Shown here: one piece after another, positions 53,754 through 62,066 of the stretch
How positions within the stretch are numbered: position 1 is the stretch's first letter
Layout of the letters: each line of letters opens with the position of its first letter
Source: Conexibacter woesei Iso977N
GTDB taxonomy: Bacteria > Actinomycetota > Thermoleophilia > Solirubrobacterales > Solirubrobacteraceae
Direction of reading: 5' to 3'
Assembly (NCBI RefSeq): GCF_000424625.1
Contig: NZ_AUKG01000003.1
Span: 248,001-312,000, forward strand
DNA: 64,000 nucleotides
The notes under the pieces: model-generated
The model's database searches: none
What the model was told of the DNA's origin: nothing
The model's input: only the letters and a program-made list of their open reading frames with translations
Made by a program: the position numbers and the translations under genes

Positions 53754-54827
53754 TCAGAAGGTCGACCAGCCGACGGCGGCGGCCTGGCAGGGGGCGCCGT
53801 CGATGTAGGTCAGGGTCGCGTCGGGGACGGAGAGGGAGATCGTCAGGAGGGTCTCCCACTCGTCGGCGAGGGTCGCGCCGAGCTCGGGGTGGCAGCAGAG
53901 GGCGGCGCCGTCCTCGCGGTGCAGGACGAGCGCGGCGGCGCGCTCCTCGGGCGTCGGCGCGGAGAGGCCGGTGCGGCGGCGCTCGAGCTCGTCGTAGCGC
54001 GCGATCGTGTCCGGGTCCTCGGGCGCGAGGCGCTCGCCCTCGGCCAGCTCGGGGTCCAGGAAGTGGTTGGTGTGCAGCAGGACGCCGTCGGGATCCGGCG
54101 CGACCACGCCGACGCCCGCGGGGGACAGCTCGAGCGTCCGCGCGTCGTCCTGCGTGACCACGGTCAGCGCGGTCGACGCCGTGACCGGCGCGCTGCGGGC
54201 GATCGCGGTCGCCTCGTCCACTGTGGACGCCTCGTCGAGGATCCGGCGCGCGACCAGGTGCACAGGCACGCCGGTCCCGTCGCCAAGGCCATCATCCTGG
54301 TGCTGGAGGAAGTTGAAGTGGACGCCGAGGCCCGCGTCGTTGACGCCGATCTTGCCGAGCACGCCCAGCTCCGTGAACGTCTTGACGACGCGGCCCGAGG
54401 CCAGCTCGACGCGCCACAGCAGCTTCGCGTCGCGCAGCGACTGCAACCAGTCCCAGGTCTGGATCGTTCGCGGAGCGCCGCCGTCGCGGGGCAGGACGAC
54501 CGCGGTCGAGCACTCGCCCGGCGTCTTGGTCCGGACGCGCGCCATGATCTCCGTCCGCGCGTTGACCGCCGCGACCCGCCACGCCGGCAGCCCGGCGCCG
54601 GCCGCGATCCCGCGCAGCTCCGCCGCCAGCTCGGGCGCCCAGCCGTCGAGCGCGTGCAGCGCGCTCTCACCCAGCTCGTGCGCGCGCGCCGCGTCGACGC
54701 CTCCGGCCGCGAAGATCTGCTCGTACCGCAGCCACGCCCCGCCGACCCCGCCGGCGAACGCCTCACCCAGCGCGCGCCCCCGCGCCTCCGGATCGGTCTG
54801 GGTCGAGAGGTACGTGAGGACCGTCAT
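53754..54827 (-). CDS. C45-family peptidase / acyl-CoA:6-aminopenicillanate acyltransferase-like protein
   Basis: An N-terminal-nucleophile hydrolase of 357 residues. The family pattern is present: AVNARTEIMARV, then GECSTAVVLPRDGG with the nucleophile Cys at about 106, then TWDWLQSLRD, KTFTELGVLGKIGVNDAGLG and HTNHFLDPEL. Family precursors cleave themselves before this Cys. Members hydrolyse or transfer acyl groups on amines (penicillin acyltransferase, acylated amino acids or sphingolipid-like amides). Substrate unknown. Start at MTVLTYLST; an upstream ATG would add 19 residues of poor composition. Confidence 0.82.
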   Translation of the reverse strand: MTVLTYLSTQTDPEARGRALGEAFAGGVGGAWLRYEQIFAAGGVDAARAHELGESALHALDGWAPELAAELRGIAAGAGLPAWRVAAVNARTEIMARVRTKTPGECSTAVVLPRDGGAPRTIQTWDWLQSLRDAKLLWRVELASGRVVKTFTELGVLGKIGVNDAGLGVHFNFLQHQDDGLGDGTGVPVHLVARRILDEASTVDEATAIARSAPVTASTALTVVTQDDARTLELSPAGVGVVAPDPDGVLLHTNHFLDPELAEGERLAPEDPDTIARYDELERRRTGLSAPTPEERAAALVLHREDGAALCCHPELGATLADEWETLLTISLSVPDATLTYIDGAPCQAAAVGWSTF

Positions 54828-54958
54828 GGCGCCGTCACCATCCCACCACGGCGTGCGCCCGTCTGTCCAACGTGCGCACGCCACGACGTCCGCTGCGTCG
54901 ACCGCGCGCGCGACCGCTCAAGGAAGTCGCGCGGTCTGACGACAACCGGGAGAGCGTC

Positions 54959-55366
54959 ATGTCGATCCTGCCTGTCGCCGAACCGCCCGCCCCCGTCGAG
55001 CCGCCCTCGCTCGTCGCTCTTTACGCCGGGCTCCTGGCCGGCGAGGTCCTGTTCGGCCTGGCCTTCTGGCTGTCGTGGCTCGTGTTGTTCCTGGCGCTGA
55101 ACGCCGGAGGCGTCGCAGTGACCGCGATCCTGACGGCGGCGTTCGCGGTCGAGTGCGAGCGTGCCGCACTGCGCCTCACGGCCGGCTGGACGCCCGACCG
55201 CCTCCGGCTCGCGCTCAGCGGCGTACCGGTCGTGCTCGCGGTGGCCGTCGCGCACAACGCGCTCGGCGGCTGGGAGCCGATGCAGTGGCTGTTCCTCGCG
55301 GTCGCCGTGGCGTTCGTGCTGCAGGCCTTCATCCTGCGCTACCTGACCGCCGTCCCCGGCGTGTGA
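54959..55366 (+). CDS. Small membrane protein of unknown function
   Basis: A 135-residue protein with about four hydrophobic segments (ALYAGLLAGEVLFGLAFWL, LVLFLALNAGGVAVTAIL, VPVVLAVAVAHNALGG, WLFLAVAVAFVLQAFIL). A Pro-rich N-terminus (AEPPAPVEPPS) precedes them. Start ATG 54959 has GGGAGA six bases before it. No family recognised. It stands alone between the divergent C45 peptidase gene and the convergent WYL regulator gene. Confidence 0.65.
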   Translation: MSILPVAEPPAPVEPPSLVALYAGLLAGEVLFGLAFWLSWLVLFLALNAGGVAVTAILTAAFAVECERAALRLTAGWTPDRLRLALSGVPVVLAVAVAHNALGGWEPMQWLFLAVAVAFVLQAFILRYLTAVPGV

Positions 55367-55381
55367 GAAGCGCGGGGCCCG

Positions 55382-56350
55382 CTAGGCCACCGCCTGCAGC
55401 CGCGCGGCGATCGTCCGCGCGGCGTCCGCCAGCTCCGGCGGGCCGAGCACCTCGAGGTCGACGTCGAGCGTTGCCATCCACACCACGAACTGCTGTGACC
55501 AGCCCTCGGTGGTCGTCACGATGCAGTGGTCGTCGCCGTCGGGCTCGACGGTCGCGTAGCGGTGTGGGATCCGGCGCCGCAGCAGCTCGGCGGGGCCCGC
55601 GAGCCGGATGCGACCCTTGATCGCTTCCTGATCCTGCGCGCGGATCGCCCTCCGGACGTACGCCGCCGGATCTCCTCCCGGGACCTCGCGCCTCGTCCCG
55701 CGGCCGTCGAGCCCCACGCGCCCGGTGATCCGGTCGACGCGGAACGTGCGCCAGTCGTCGCGGTCCAGATCCCAGGCGACCAGGTACCAGCGGTAACCGG
55801 TGTGGACGATCGCGGCGGGCTCGACCTGGCGGCGCGTGCTCACGTCGTCCTTGGCCCTGTAGGCGAAGCGGAGCCTGTCGCCATCGCGCGCGGCGCCCGC
55901 GATCGTGGCGAGCACGTCGGCGTCGATGCGCGTCCCGTCGGGCGGCGCGAACGCGCTGGTCGCATCGCCGAGCGCGCGCACGCGACGGCGCAGCCGGTCC
56001 GGGAGCACCTGCTCGAGCTTCGCGAGCGTCCGGATCGCCGTCTCCTCCATGCCCGCGATCGACCCCGCGGCGGTCGAGCGCAGCCCGACGGCGACCGCGA
56101 CGGCCTCGGCGTCGTCGAGCAGCAACGGCGGGAGATCGGCGCCGGCGCCCAGGCGGTAGCCGCCCGCGATGCCCGGCGCGGCCTCGATCGGGTAGCCGAG
56201 CGAGCGCAGCTTCTCGACGTCGCGGCGGATCGTGCGCGAGCCGACCTCGAGGCGGTCGGCGAGCTCGGGGCCGCTCCACTCGCGCCGCATCTGCAGCAGC
56301 GAGAGGAGCGCGAGGAGGCGGGCGGAGGTCTGCACCATCGTGCCTTGCAT
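55382..56350 (-). CDS. WYL-domain transcriptional regulator (YafY/DeoR-like HTH)
   Basis: A 322-residue regulator. The N-terminal helix-turn-helix is LLALLSLLQMRREWSG, then LADRLEVGSRTIRRDVEKLRSLGYPI (about 10-58). The WYL domain (about 140-215) includes LRFAYRAKDD, VEPAAIVHTGYRWYLVAWD and WRTFRVDRI. A WCX-type C-terminal domain follows (WSQQFVVWMATLD). WYL domains bind nucleotide-type ligands in other bacteria. Divergent from an exporter, with two 25-bp operators in between, so it likely controls that gene and itself. An ATG at 56338 is an alternative start. Confidence 0.9.
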   Translation of the reverse strand: MQGTMVQTSARLLALLSLLQMRREWSGPELADRLEVGSRTIRRDVEKLRSLGYPIEAAPGIAGGYRLGAGADLPPLLLDDAEAVAVAVGLRSTAAGSIAGMEETAIRTLAKLEQVLPDRLRRRVRALGDATSAFAPPDGTRIDADVLATIAGAARDGDRLRFAYRAKDDVSTRRQVEPAAIVHTGYRWYLVAWDLDRDDWRTFRVDRITGRVGLDGRGTRREVPGGDPAAYVRRAIRAQDQEAIKGRIRLAGPAELLRRRIPHRYATVEPDGDDHCIVTTTEGWSQQFVVWMATLDVDLEVLGPPELADAARTIAARLQAVA

Positions 56351-56360
56351 GGTGCCACGC

Positions 56361-56385
56361 CATGCGGACCAAAGCTGACCGCATG
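56361..56385. promoter_or_regulatory. Operator copy A for the WYL regulator
   Basis: A 25-bp imperfect palindrome: CATGCGGACC, 5 bases, TGACCGCATG. It lies 11 bases upstream of the WYL gene's first ATG and matches copy B at 56392. Confidence 0.7.
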
Positions 56386-56391
56386 GGTCGT

Positions 56392-56416
56392 CATGCGGTC
56401 AAAAGGTGACCGCATG
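56392..56416. promoter_or_regulatory. Operator copy B for the WYL regulator
   Basis: A 25-bp perfect palindrome: arm CATGCGGTCA (56392-56401), 5-base spacer, inverted arm 56407-56416. Its centre is 31 bp from copy A, about three helical turns, so two dimers would bind on one face. It ends 20 bases before the exporter ATG. Confidence 0.8.
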
Positions 56417-56435
56417 CCCGAGGAGGCTCCCGGCC

Positions 56436-57935
56436 ATGACCTCCACGACCCTCGAACCGCCCGCCACCGCGGATCTCCCCACCGCGGCCGCCCCGCCCGC
56501 CGAGCCCGAGGCCGCCCGCGCCGCCGCGCCCTCGCGCGCCGTCTGGATCGGCTTCCTCGTCGTCCTCGCGGCGTCCGTGATGGACCTGCTCGACGCCACG
56601 ATCGCCCAGACCGCGGCGCCCGCGATCCGCCAGGAGCTCGGCGGCTCGTACGCGACGATCGAGTGGACGACCGCCGCCTACACGCTCGCGATGGCGACCG
56701 GCCTGCTGCTCGGCGGGCGCCTCGGCGACCTCTTCGGCCGCCGCCAGGTGCTGCTCGGCGGCATGGCCGCGTTCACCGGCGCGTCGGTCCTGTGCGCGCT
56801 CGCGCCGTCGCCGGAGCTGCTGATCGGCGCGCGGGCGCTGCAGGGCCTGACCGCGGCGGTGATGGTCCCGCAGTGCTTCGGCCTGATCCGCGAGCTGTTC
56901 GGCGACGAGGGTCAGCAGAAGGCGTTCGCGATCTTCGGCCCGGTCATGGGGCTGGCGGCCGTCGTCGGGCCGCTGATGGGCGGCGCGATCGTCGACGCCG
57001 ACCTGCTCGGGACCGGCTGGCGCGCGATCTTCCTCATCAACGTGCCGATCGGGCTGGCGGCGCTGGTCATCGGGCGCCGGTCGCTGCCGCAGACCGCGCC
57101 GGTCGCCTCGGGCGCGCGCCTGGATCTGCCGAGCGTGCTGCTCGCGATGGCCGGCGGGCTGGCGATCGTCTACCCGCTCGTCGAGGGCCGCGAGCGCGGC
57201 TGGCCGGCGTGGTGCGTCGCGCTGCCGTTCGCCGGCGTGGCGCTGCTCGGCGCGTTCGCCGCGCTGCAGGCGCGGCGGCACCGGGCGGGCGCGACGACGC
57301 TCGTCGAGCCGTCGCTGCTGAAGCGCCGCCCGTACGTGTCCGGGCTCGCGCTGGTCGCGACGTTCATCGGCGCGATGGGCGGCATGGTGCTGGCGCTCAA
57401 CGTGATGTTCCAGACCGGTCTGGGCTTCACACCGCTCGCCTGCGGCGTCGCGACGGCGGCGATCCCGCTGGCCGCGATCGGCGGCTCGATCACGTCCGCG
57501 GTCATCGTCGGGCGGCTCGGCCGGATCGTGCTGTGGATCGGGACCGGGACGATGGCGGCCGGGCTGCTGATCGTCGACCTGGTGCTGCGGGCGCAGGGCG
57601 CCGAGCTGAGCGCATGGGACCTCGTCCTGCCGCTGGTCGTCACCGGCTTCGGCATGGGCATGATCTTCATGCCGATGTTCGACATCGTGCTGGCGGGCGT
57701 CGAGCCGCACCAGCTCGGCTCGGCCTCCGGGTTGCTGGAGTCGATCCAGCAGCTCGGGATGTCGATCGGCATCGCGGTCGTCGGCACCGTCCTGTTCGAC
57801 GTCGTCGGCTCCGGCCACGGCCCGGCGGCGTTCGTCAGCGGCGCCGACCACGCGCTGCTGGTGAGCGTCGGCCTGCTCGCCGTCGCCGCGGTCACCGTCG
57901 CGTTCCTCCCCCGGCACGCCCGCGCCGCGCACTGA
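56436..57935 (+). CDS. MFS drug exporter, EmrB/QacA (DHA2) family
   Basis: A 499-residue efflux protein with about 14 membrane helices after a Pro/Ala-rich N-terminus. Helix 1 carries SVMDLLDATIAQTAAPAI. Motif A is GGRLGDLFGRRQVLL, and motif C is AVVGPLMGGAIV. Start at MTSTTLEPP with AGGAGG ten bases upstream. The divergent WYL regulator and the twin operators at 56361-56416 indicate specific induction. A terminator follows at 57972-58001. Substrate unknown. Confidence 0.92.
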   Translation: MTSTTLEPPATADLPTAAAPPAEPEAARAAAPSRAVWIGFLVVLAASVMDLLDATIAQTAAPAIRQELGGSYATIEWTTAAYTLAMATGLLLGGRLGDLFGRRQVLLGGMAAFTGASVLCALAPSPELLIGARALQGLTAAVMVPQCFGLIRELFGDEGQQKAFAIFGPVMGLAAVVGPLMGGAIVDADLLGTGWRAIFLINVPIGLAALVIGRRSLPQTAPVASGARLDLPSVLLAMAGGLAIVYPLVEGRERGWPAWCVALPFAGVALLGAFAALQARRHRAGATTLVEPSLLKRRPYVSGLALVATFIGAMGGMVLALNVMFQTGLGFTPLACGVATAAIPLAAIGGSITSAVIVGRLGRIVLWIGTGTMAAGLLIVDLVLRAQGAELSAWDLVLPLVVTGFGMGMIFMPMFDIVLAGVEPHQLGSASGLLESIQQLGMSIGIAVVGTVLFDVVGSGHGPAAFVSGADHALLVSVGLLAVAAVTVAFLPRHARAAH

Positions 57936-57971
57936 CCGACCTCCTCTGACCCCTCGCTCCCCGGACATCGT

Positions 57972-58001
57972 GCGGCGCGGCCGATCCCCAGGCCGCGCCG
58001 C
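57972..58001 (+). terminator. Terminator after the exporter gene
   Basis: An 11-bp stem (arm GCGGCGCGGCC, 57972-57982) pairs with 57991-58001 around an 8-base loop, 36 bases after the exporter stop. Confidence 0.65.
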
Positions 58002-58060
58002 CGCTCTGCGTTGCTCAACGATGCTCTCCCCGAACGGCGGCGGCCCGGAGCTCTCCGCCG

Positions 58061-59512
58061 ATGCAGGCCTTGCGCCCACCCACCCTGTGCGAGGAACCTT
58101 GGCGGGCGATGATCGAGCATCTCAGCCCGGCGCAGCGCACCACACGGGGCAAGGCCGCGCGGGCGCGGGCGCCGCGCTCCTGCTACGCCGAGTGGGAACC
58201 GCCGGCCGAGCGGGCCGATCCCGTCGCCGTGCTCGAGGAGCAGGCGCGCGAACGGGTGCCGGAGCTCAACCCGATCCGCTACGGCCGGATGCTCGTCTCC
58301 CCCTTCACGTTCTTCCGTGGCGCGGCCGCGATCATGGCCTCCGACCTCGCCGACCAACCGCGGACCGGCCTGGACGCGCAGCTGTGCGGCGACGCGCACC
58401 TGAGCAACTTCGGGGTCTACGCCGGTCCCGACCGCCGCCTGGTCTTCAGCGTCAACGACTTCGACGAGACGCTGCCGGGGTCGTTCGAGTGGGACGTCGC
58501 GCGCCTGGTCGCCAGCTTCGCCGTCGCGGGGCGCGACCGCGGCTTCGACCGGCAGCAGCGGGCCGCGATCAACCGCACCGTCGCGCGGTCCTATCGCGAG
58601 GCGCTGCGGCGCCTGGCCGACCTGCGGGCGCTCGAGCTCTGGTACATCCACATCGATCGTGACGTGGAGGCGATCGTCGCCGACTGGGAAGGGCGCGTCG
58701 GCCCCAAGCTGCGCGCGCGCTTCGACCGCGACATCGCCAAGGCCCGCGCCAAGGACAGCCTCCGCGCGTTCGCCAAGCTGACGTACCTGGTCGACGGCGC
58801 GCCGCGCATCGTGCACGACCCGCCGCTCATCGTCCCGATCGAGGACCTGGCCGGCGGCGACGACCCCGGGCGCGTCGATGCCGCGGTACATGAGGCCATC
58901 CGCGCCTACCGCGCGTCGCTGCCGCGCGACCGCCGGCTCCTGCTCGAGCGCTACCGCTACGTCCACGCGGCACGCAAGGTGGTGGGCGTCGGCAGCGTCG
59001 GGACGCGCGCGTGGATCGTGCTCCTGCTGGGCCGCGACGACGGCGACCCGCTCTTCCTGCAGGTCAAGGAGGCTCAGCGCTCGGTGCTCGAGCCGTACCT
59101 CGGCGCCAGCGAGTTCAAGCACCACGGCCGCCGGGTCGTCGAGGGCCAGCGGCTCATGCAGGCCACGAGCGACATCCTGCTCGGCTGGGTCCACACGACC
59201 GAGTGGATCGACGGCGTCGACCGTGACTTCTACGTCCGCCAGCTCTGGGACGGCAAGGGCTCGCTGACGGTCGACGTGATGGACCCCACGGCGCTGTGCG
59301 GCTACGCCGAGCTCTGCGGCTGGGCGCTGGCCCGCGCCCACGCCCGCTCGGGCGACCCGATCGCGATCGGCGCCTACCTCGGCAAGGGGACGACCTTCGA
59401 CACGGCGATGGCGGCGTTCGCCGAGCGCTACGCGGATCAGAACGAACAGGACTACGCGACGCTGCGGACCGCGGCGGACGACGGTCGGATCGAGGTGCGG
59501 GCGGGGCTATGA
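58061..59512 (+). CDS. DUF2252 family protein (kinase-like fold)
   Basis: A 483-residue cytoplasmic protein of the DUF2252 family. Hallmarks are MLVSPFTFFRGAAAIMASDL, CGDAHLSNFGVYAGP, VFSVNDFDETLPGSFEWDVARL and a late RQLWDGKGS. The HLSNFG and NDFDE blocks resemble the catalytic and metal loops of aminoglycoside-phosphotransferase-like kinases, so a phosphotransferase role is possible but unproven for the family. ATG 58061 is used; MIEHLSPAQ 48 bases later is an alternative. It stands alone downstream of a terminator. Confidence 0.85.
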   Translation: MQALRPPTLCEEPWRAMIEHLSPAQRTTRGKAARARAPRSCYAEWEPPAERADPVAVLEEQARERVPELNPIRYGRMLVSPFTFFRGAAAIMASDLADQPRTGLDAQLCGDAHLSNFGVYAGPDRRLVFSVNDFDETLPGSFEWDVARLVASFAVAGRDRGFDRQQRAAINRTVARSYREALRRLADLRALELWYIHIDRDVEAIVADWEGRVGPKLRARFDRDIAKARAKDSLRAFAKLTYLVDGAPRIVHDPPLIVPIEDLAGGDDPGRVDAAVHEAIRAYRASLPRDRRLLLERYRYVHAARKVVGVGSVGTRAWIVLLLGRDDGDPLFLQVKEAQRSVLEPYLGASEFKHHGRRVVEGQRLMQATSDILLGWVHTTEWIDGVDRDFYVRQLWDGKGSLTVDVMDPTALCGYAELCGWALARAHARSGDPIAIGAYLGKGTTFDTAMAAFAERYADQNEQDYATLRTAADDGRIEVRAGL

Positions 59513-59650
59513 GCGGGCGGCGTCGCGACCGCGCGCGCGAGCGTCCCAGAGGGCCCGCTGCTCGGCGAGGGTGAGCAGGCGGTACGTGCGGCCTGGGCTC
59601 GGGGGCGTGGGCTTCGGACGCGGCGTCGCCACGGGCCCGTTGATCTTCAC
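59507..59650 (-). CDS. Possible 47-residue protein
   Basis: A short frame on the minus strand, GTG start, overlapping the DUF2252 stop. The product begins VKINGPVATPRPKPTPP and ends with a helix-like LLTLAEQRALWDARARGRD. Codon third positions are GC-rich as in real genes, and the overlap is like others here. No Shine-Dalgarno is clear and no homology is recognised. The 186 bases upstream (59651-59836) show no gene I can support. Confidence 0.3.
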   Translation of the reverse strand: MKINGPVATPRPKPTPPSPGRTYRLLTLAEQRALWDARARGRDAARS

Positions 59651-59836
59651 ACGCGAGACGTCGCAGGTCCGAAGCCCGCCGCGCCCATCATCCGGAAGCC
59701 ACGCTCCGGCGGAGATCTCGTCGTCTACAGAGCCGCTGCGAGCGTCTGCTCGACGGCCGGCTCGACCGTCGCATTGCCGATCCGGCCGTGGCGGCAGGGT
59801 CAGCGTCAGCCGCGAACCGCGGCGGCCTGAGCGGTC

Positions 59837-60133
59837 TCAGAGCAAGCGCACGCCGGCGGTCACCGCGGCGGCGGTGATCGCGACGAGCAGCATCGGCCCG
59901 CGCAGCGCGATGACCGCGAGCGCGGCGAGCAGCCCGAGCTGGCGCGGGTCGAGCTCCAGCCGCTGACCCTGCGCGAACGCGCCGCTGACGACGAGCGCGG
60001 CGAGCAGTCCGGGAACGGCGGCGCCCAACGCGCGATCGAGCCACTCCGGGCGGCGGTCGCCGAGCCCGAGCGGCACCGCGACACGCATCGCGATGCAGAC
60101 CGCGGCCAGCGCGGCGACGCCGAGCCACGTCAT
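59837..60133 (-). CDS. azlD: AzlD-type branched-chain amino-acid exporter small subunit
   Basis: A 98-residue membrane protein with three to four helices ([66 protein letters not shown]). The pattern RPEWLDRALGAAVPGLLAAL is typical of AzlD. It works with AzlC to export branched-chain amino acids or analogues. Its ATG overlaps the azlC stop (ATGA), so the pair is coupled. Confidence 0.85.
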   Translation of the reverse strand: MTWLGVAALAAVCIAMRVAVPLGLGDRRPEWLDRALGAAVPGLLAALVVSGAFAQGQRLELDPRQLGLLAALAVIALRGPMLLVAITAAAVTAGVRLL

Positions 60134-60831
60134 CGGCGCGTCACGCCCCAGGCGGCGCAGGCGGTCCCGGCGGCGAGCACCGGTAGGCCTGGCGGCAGCA
60201 GCGGCGTGAGCGCCAGGGCGATCGTCGCGCCCGCCAGCGCGGCGAGGACTCCCGGGCGGTCGCGGAGCTGGTCGCGCAGCAGCCAGGCGAAGAGCGCCGG
60301 GAAGGCGGCGTCGAGGCCGAGGCGCAGCGGGTCGCCGAGCGCGGTGCCGAAGGCGACGCCGAGCGCCGTGCCGCCGCTCCACGCGGCGAGCTCGGTCAGC
60401 GCGGCGCCGATCAGCCGCGCGGGCGGGCCGTCGTCGACGACGGCCCAGTTGGCGTCGGTGAGCAGGACGCAGCACGCCGCGCGCCTCCAGCGCGAGCCCG
60501 GCACCCGCGCGGACACGACCGCGCTGATCGCCAGGTAGCGCGCGTTCAGCGCGACGGCGGCCAGCAGCGCCGCAGCGAGCGTGCCGTGCCCGCGCAGGAC
60601 CGCGAGCATCGCGTACTGCGCGCTGCCCGAGAACGCGGTGAGCGACATGACGACCGGCGCCACATGGCCCATGACCGCGACCGCCAGCGCCCCGAACGCG
60701 ACGCCGTCGATGACGTCGGCGACCGCGATCGGCGCCATCCGCCGCGCGCCGATCCACAGCTCCGCCGCGACCGCTGATCGGCTCGCACCGCCGCTGTCCG
60801 CCTCCGGTTCGCTTCCGGCGTACGTCTTCAC
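60130..60831 (-). CDS. azlC: AzlC-family amino-acid exporter large subunit
   Basis: A 233-residue membrane protein. The AzlC/LIV-E signature is visible: IDGVAFGALAVAVMGHVAPVV, then SLTAFSGSAQYAMLAVLRG and AVALNARYLAISAVV. About six helices follow, with QLRDRPGVLAALAGATIALA near the end. GTG start at 60831 (VKTYAGSEPEAD) gives the family length. Divergent from a CGNR-type regulator 46 bases away, which may control it. The pair azlC-azlD shares a 4-base overlap. Confidence 0.87.
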   Translation of the reverse strand: MKTYAGSEPEADSGGASRSAVAAELWIGARRMAPIAVADVIDGVAFGALAVAVMGHVAPVVMSLTAFSGSAQYAMLAVLRGHGTLAAALLAAVALNARYLAISAVVSARVPGSRWRRAACCVLLTDANWAVVDDGPPARLIGAALTELAAWSGGTALGVAFGTALGDPLRLGLDAAFPALFAWLLRDQLRDRPGVLAALAGATIALALTPLLPPGLPVLAAGTACAAWGVTRR

Positions 60832-60834
60832 GGT

Positions 60835-60861
60835 GGTAGCTGGTGCCCGCCTCGTGCTACC
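60835..60861. promoter_or_regulatory. Inverted repeat between azlC and the CGNR-type gene
   Basis: GGTAGC (60835-60840) and GCTACC (60856-60861) flank 15 bases in the short divergent gap. The position suits an operator for the adjacent regulator; the arms are short. Confidence 0.35.
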
Positions 60862-60877
60862 GGTAAACTTGACGACG

Positions 60878-61429
60878 ATGGAAGCAGGCGCCATCGATCC
60901 GCGCACGATCCGCCTCGTCGGGGGCGACGTCGCGCTGGACTTCGTCAACACGATCGACGAGGGCGTCGACGTGCTCGCGACCGCCGCCGGCTTCGCGGTC
61001 TGGGCGGACCGGGTCGGGCTGCCGTCGCCCGCCAGGCGCGTCCCGCTGAGCGAGGTCCACGCGGCGCGCGCCGTCCTCGACGCGGTCCTGCGCCCGCTGG
61101 CGACCGGCGGCGCGCCGCGTCCCGCCGACCTCCGCGCGCTGCGCGAGCTGGAGCGCGCGGCGCTGGCCGGCGCGACGCTCGTCCCGGGCGGCTGGCGCTT
61201 CGGCGATCCGCTGGCGGCGATCGTCCACGCCGCGACCGAGCTGATCGCCCGCGGCCGCCTCGACCGGCTGAAGGCCTGCGCCAACCACGACCACCCCTGC
61301 GACTGGCTGTTCCTCGACGACAGCCGCAACGGCACGCGCCGCTGGTGCTCGATGGAGGGCTGCGGCACCGAGGTCAAGATCCGCCGCCTCACCGCGCGCC
61401 GGCGCGCCGCGGGTCGCGGCGTCTCCTAG
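60878..61429 (+). CDS. ABATE-domain / CGNR zinc-finger regulator
   Basis: A 183-residue protein of the ABATE (DUF1470) plus CGNR zinc-finger type. The N-terminus has GGDVALDFVNTID. The C-terminal finger is CANHDHPCDWLFLDDSRNGTRRWCSMEGCGTE; the hallmark CGNR is CGTE here, while the metal Cys residues remain. The family is thought to bind DNA and is often encoded beside small-molecule transporters. It diverges from azlCD, the probable target (inference). ATG start at 60878. Confidence 0.82.
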   Translation: MEAGAIDPRTIRLVGGDVALDFVNTIDEGVDVLATAAGFAVWADRVGLPSPARRVPLSEVHAARAVLDAVLRPLATGGAPRPADLRALRELERAALAGATLVPGGWRFGDPLAAIVHAATELIARGRLDRLKACANHDHPCDWLFLDDSRNGTRRWCSMEGCGTEVKIRRLTARRRAAGRGVS

Positions 61430-61433
61430 GGCC

Positions 61434-61453
61434 CGCCCGCTCCGTCGCGGGCG
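61434..61453. terminator. Hairpin between convergent regulators
   Basis: A 7-bp stem (arm CGCCCGC, 61434-61440) pairs with 61447-61453 around a 6-base loop and is followed by TTGTCCT. It separates the convergent CGNR-type and MarR genes. Confidence 0.55.
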
Positions 61454-61458
61454 TTGTC

Positions 61459-61962
61459 CTATGACGTGCTGCGGCGCCTGCGGGGCGCCGCCGAGCGCGG
61501 CGGGGTCGCGCGCATGTGGTCGCGGACCGGTTCGAGCAGGCCGGCGAGCTGCTGGACGTCGGCGTCCGCGAGCGGCGCGAAGAGCATCCCGCTGACGACC
61601 TCGACGTGGCCCGGGAAGACCTGGGCGAGACGGTCGCGGCCGGCGTCGGTGATCGTGACCGTGATGCCGCGGTCGTCGTCGGGGGACGGCGCGCGGGTGA
61701 CGAGGCCCGCCTTCTCGAGCAGGCCCGCCTGGTAGGTCAGGCCGCTGCGGCTGTAGACGACGCCGTCGGCGAGGTCGGTCATGCGCAGGCTCCCGGTCGC
61801 CTCGTCGCCGAGCCGCGCGAGCAGCTGGAACTGCACGTAGCTGAGGTCGCCCGCCTCGCGCAACTGCTGCTCGATCGCGTGCCGCAGCAGGCTGGAGACC
61901 TCGATCAGCGCGAAGTAGGCGCCGAGCTGGGCGGGGTCGAGCGACGGCTTCTTCGAGGGCAT
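61459..61962 (-). CDS. MarR-family transcriptional regulator
   Basis: A 167-residue winged-helix regulator: LSYVQFQLLARLGDEATGSL, then MTDLADGVVYSRSGLTYQAGLLEKAGLV for DNA recognition and SPDDDRGITVTITDAG for the wing. The C-terminal 20 residues are Arg/Ser-rich. Divergent from a quinone-oxidoreductase-like gene. Two palindromes in the shared promoter region make autorepression and control of the oxidoreductase likely. Such pairs often answer to electrophiles or quinones (inference). Confidence 0.9.
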   Translation of the reverse strand: MPSKKPSLDPAQLGAYFALIEVSSLLRHAIEQQLREAGDLSYVQFQLLARLGDEATGSLRMTDLADGVVYSRSGLTYQAGLLEKAGLVTRAPSPDDDRGITVTITDAGRDRLAQVFPGHVEVVSGMLFAPLADADVQQLAGLLEPVRDHMRATPPRSAAPRRRRSTS

Positions 61963-61978
61963 GGCGGAGATCGTACTT

Positions 61979-61994
61979 GCTTCGAATTCGAAGC
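61979..61994. promoter_or_regulatory. MarR operator 1, perfect 16-bp palindrome
   Basis: GCTTCGAATTCGAAGC, 17 bases upstream of the MarR ATG. Confidence 0.8.
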
Positions 61995-62017
61995 GTGCTA
62001 TGTTGGTCGCAAGCAGT

Positions 62018-62033
62018 GCTTCAAATTCGAAGC
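62018..62033. promoter_or_regulatory. MarR operator 2, 16-bp palindrome with one mismatch
   Basis: GCTTCAAATTCGAAGC, one base different from operator 1, 39 bp away centre to centre and 34 bases upstream of the oxidoreductase ATG. Confidence 0.78.
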
Positions 62034-62066
62034 ACCAACACCACCAAGAACGAGAGAACGATCACC

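Noticed and set aside
50203-53808. 1201-residue open frame on the plus strand
   Set aside because: Antisense to two MFS exporters; Arg/Gln/His-rich shadow.
59571-59966. 131-residue plus-strand frame after the DUF2252 gene
   Set aside because: Ser/Arg/Pro-rich composition, overlaps azlD on the other strand, no motif.
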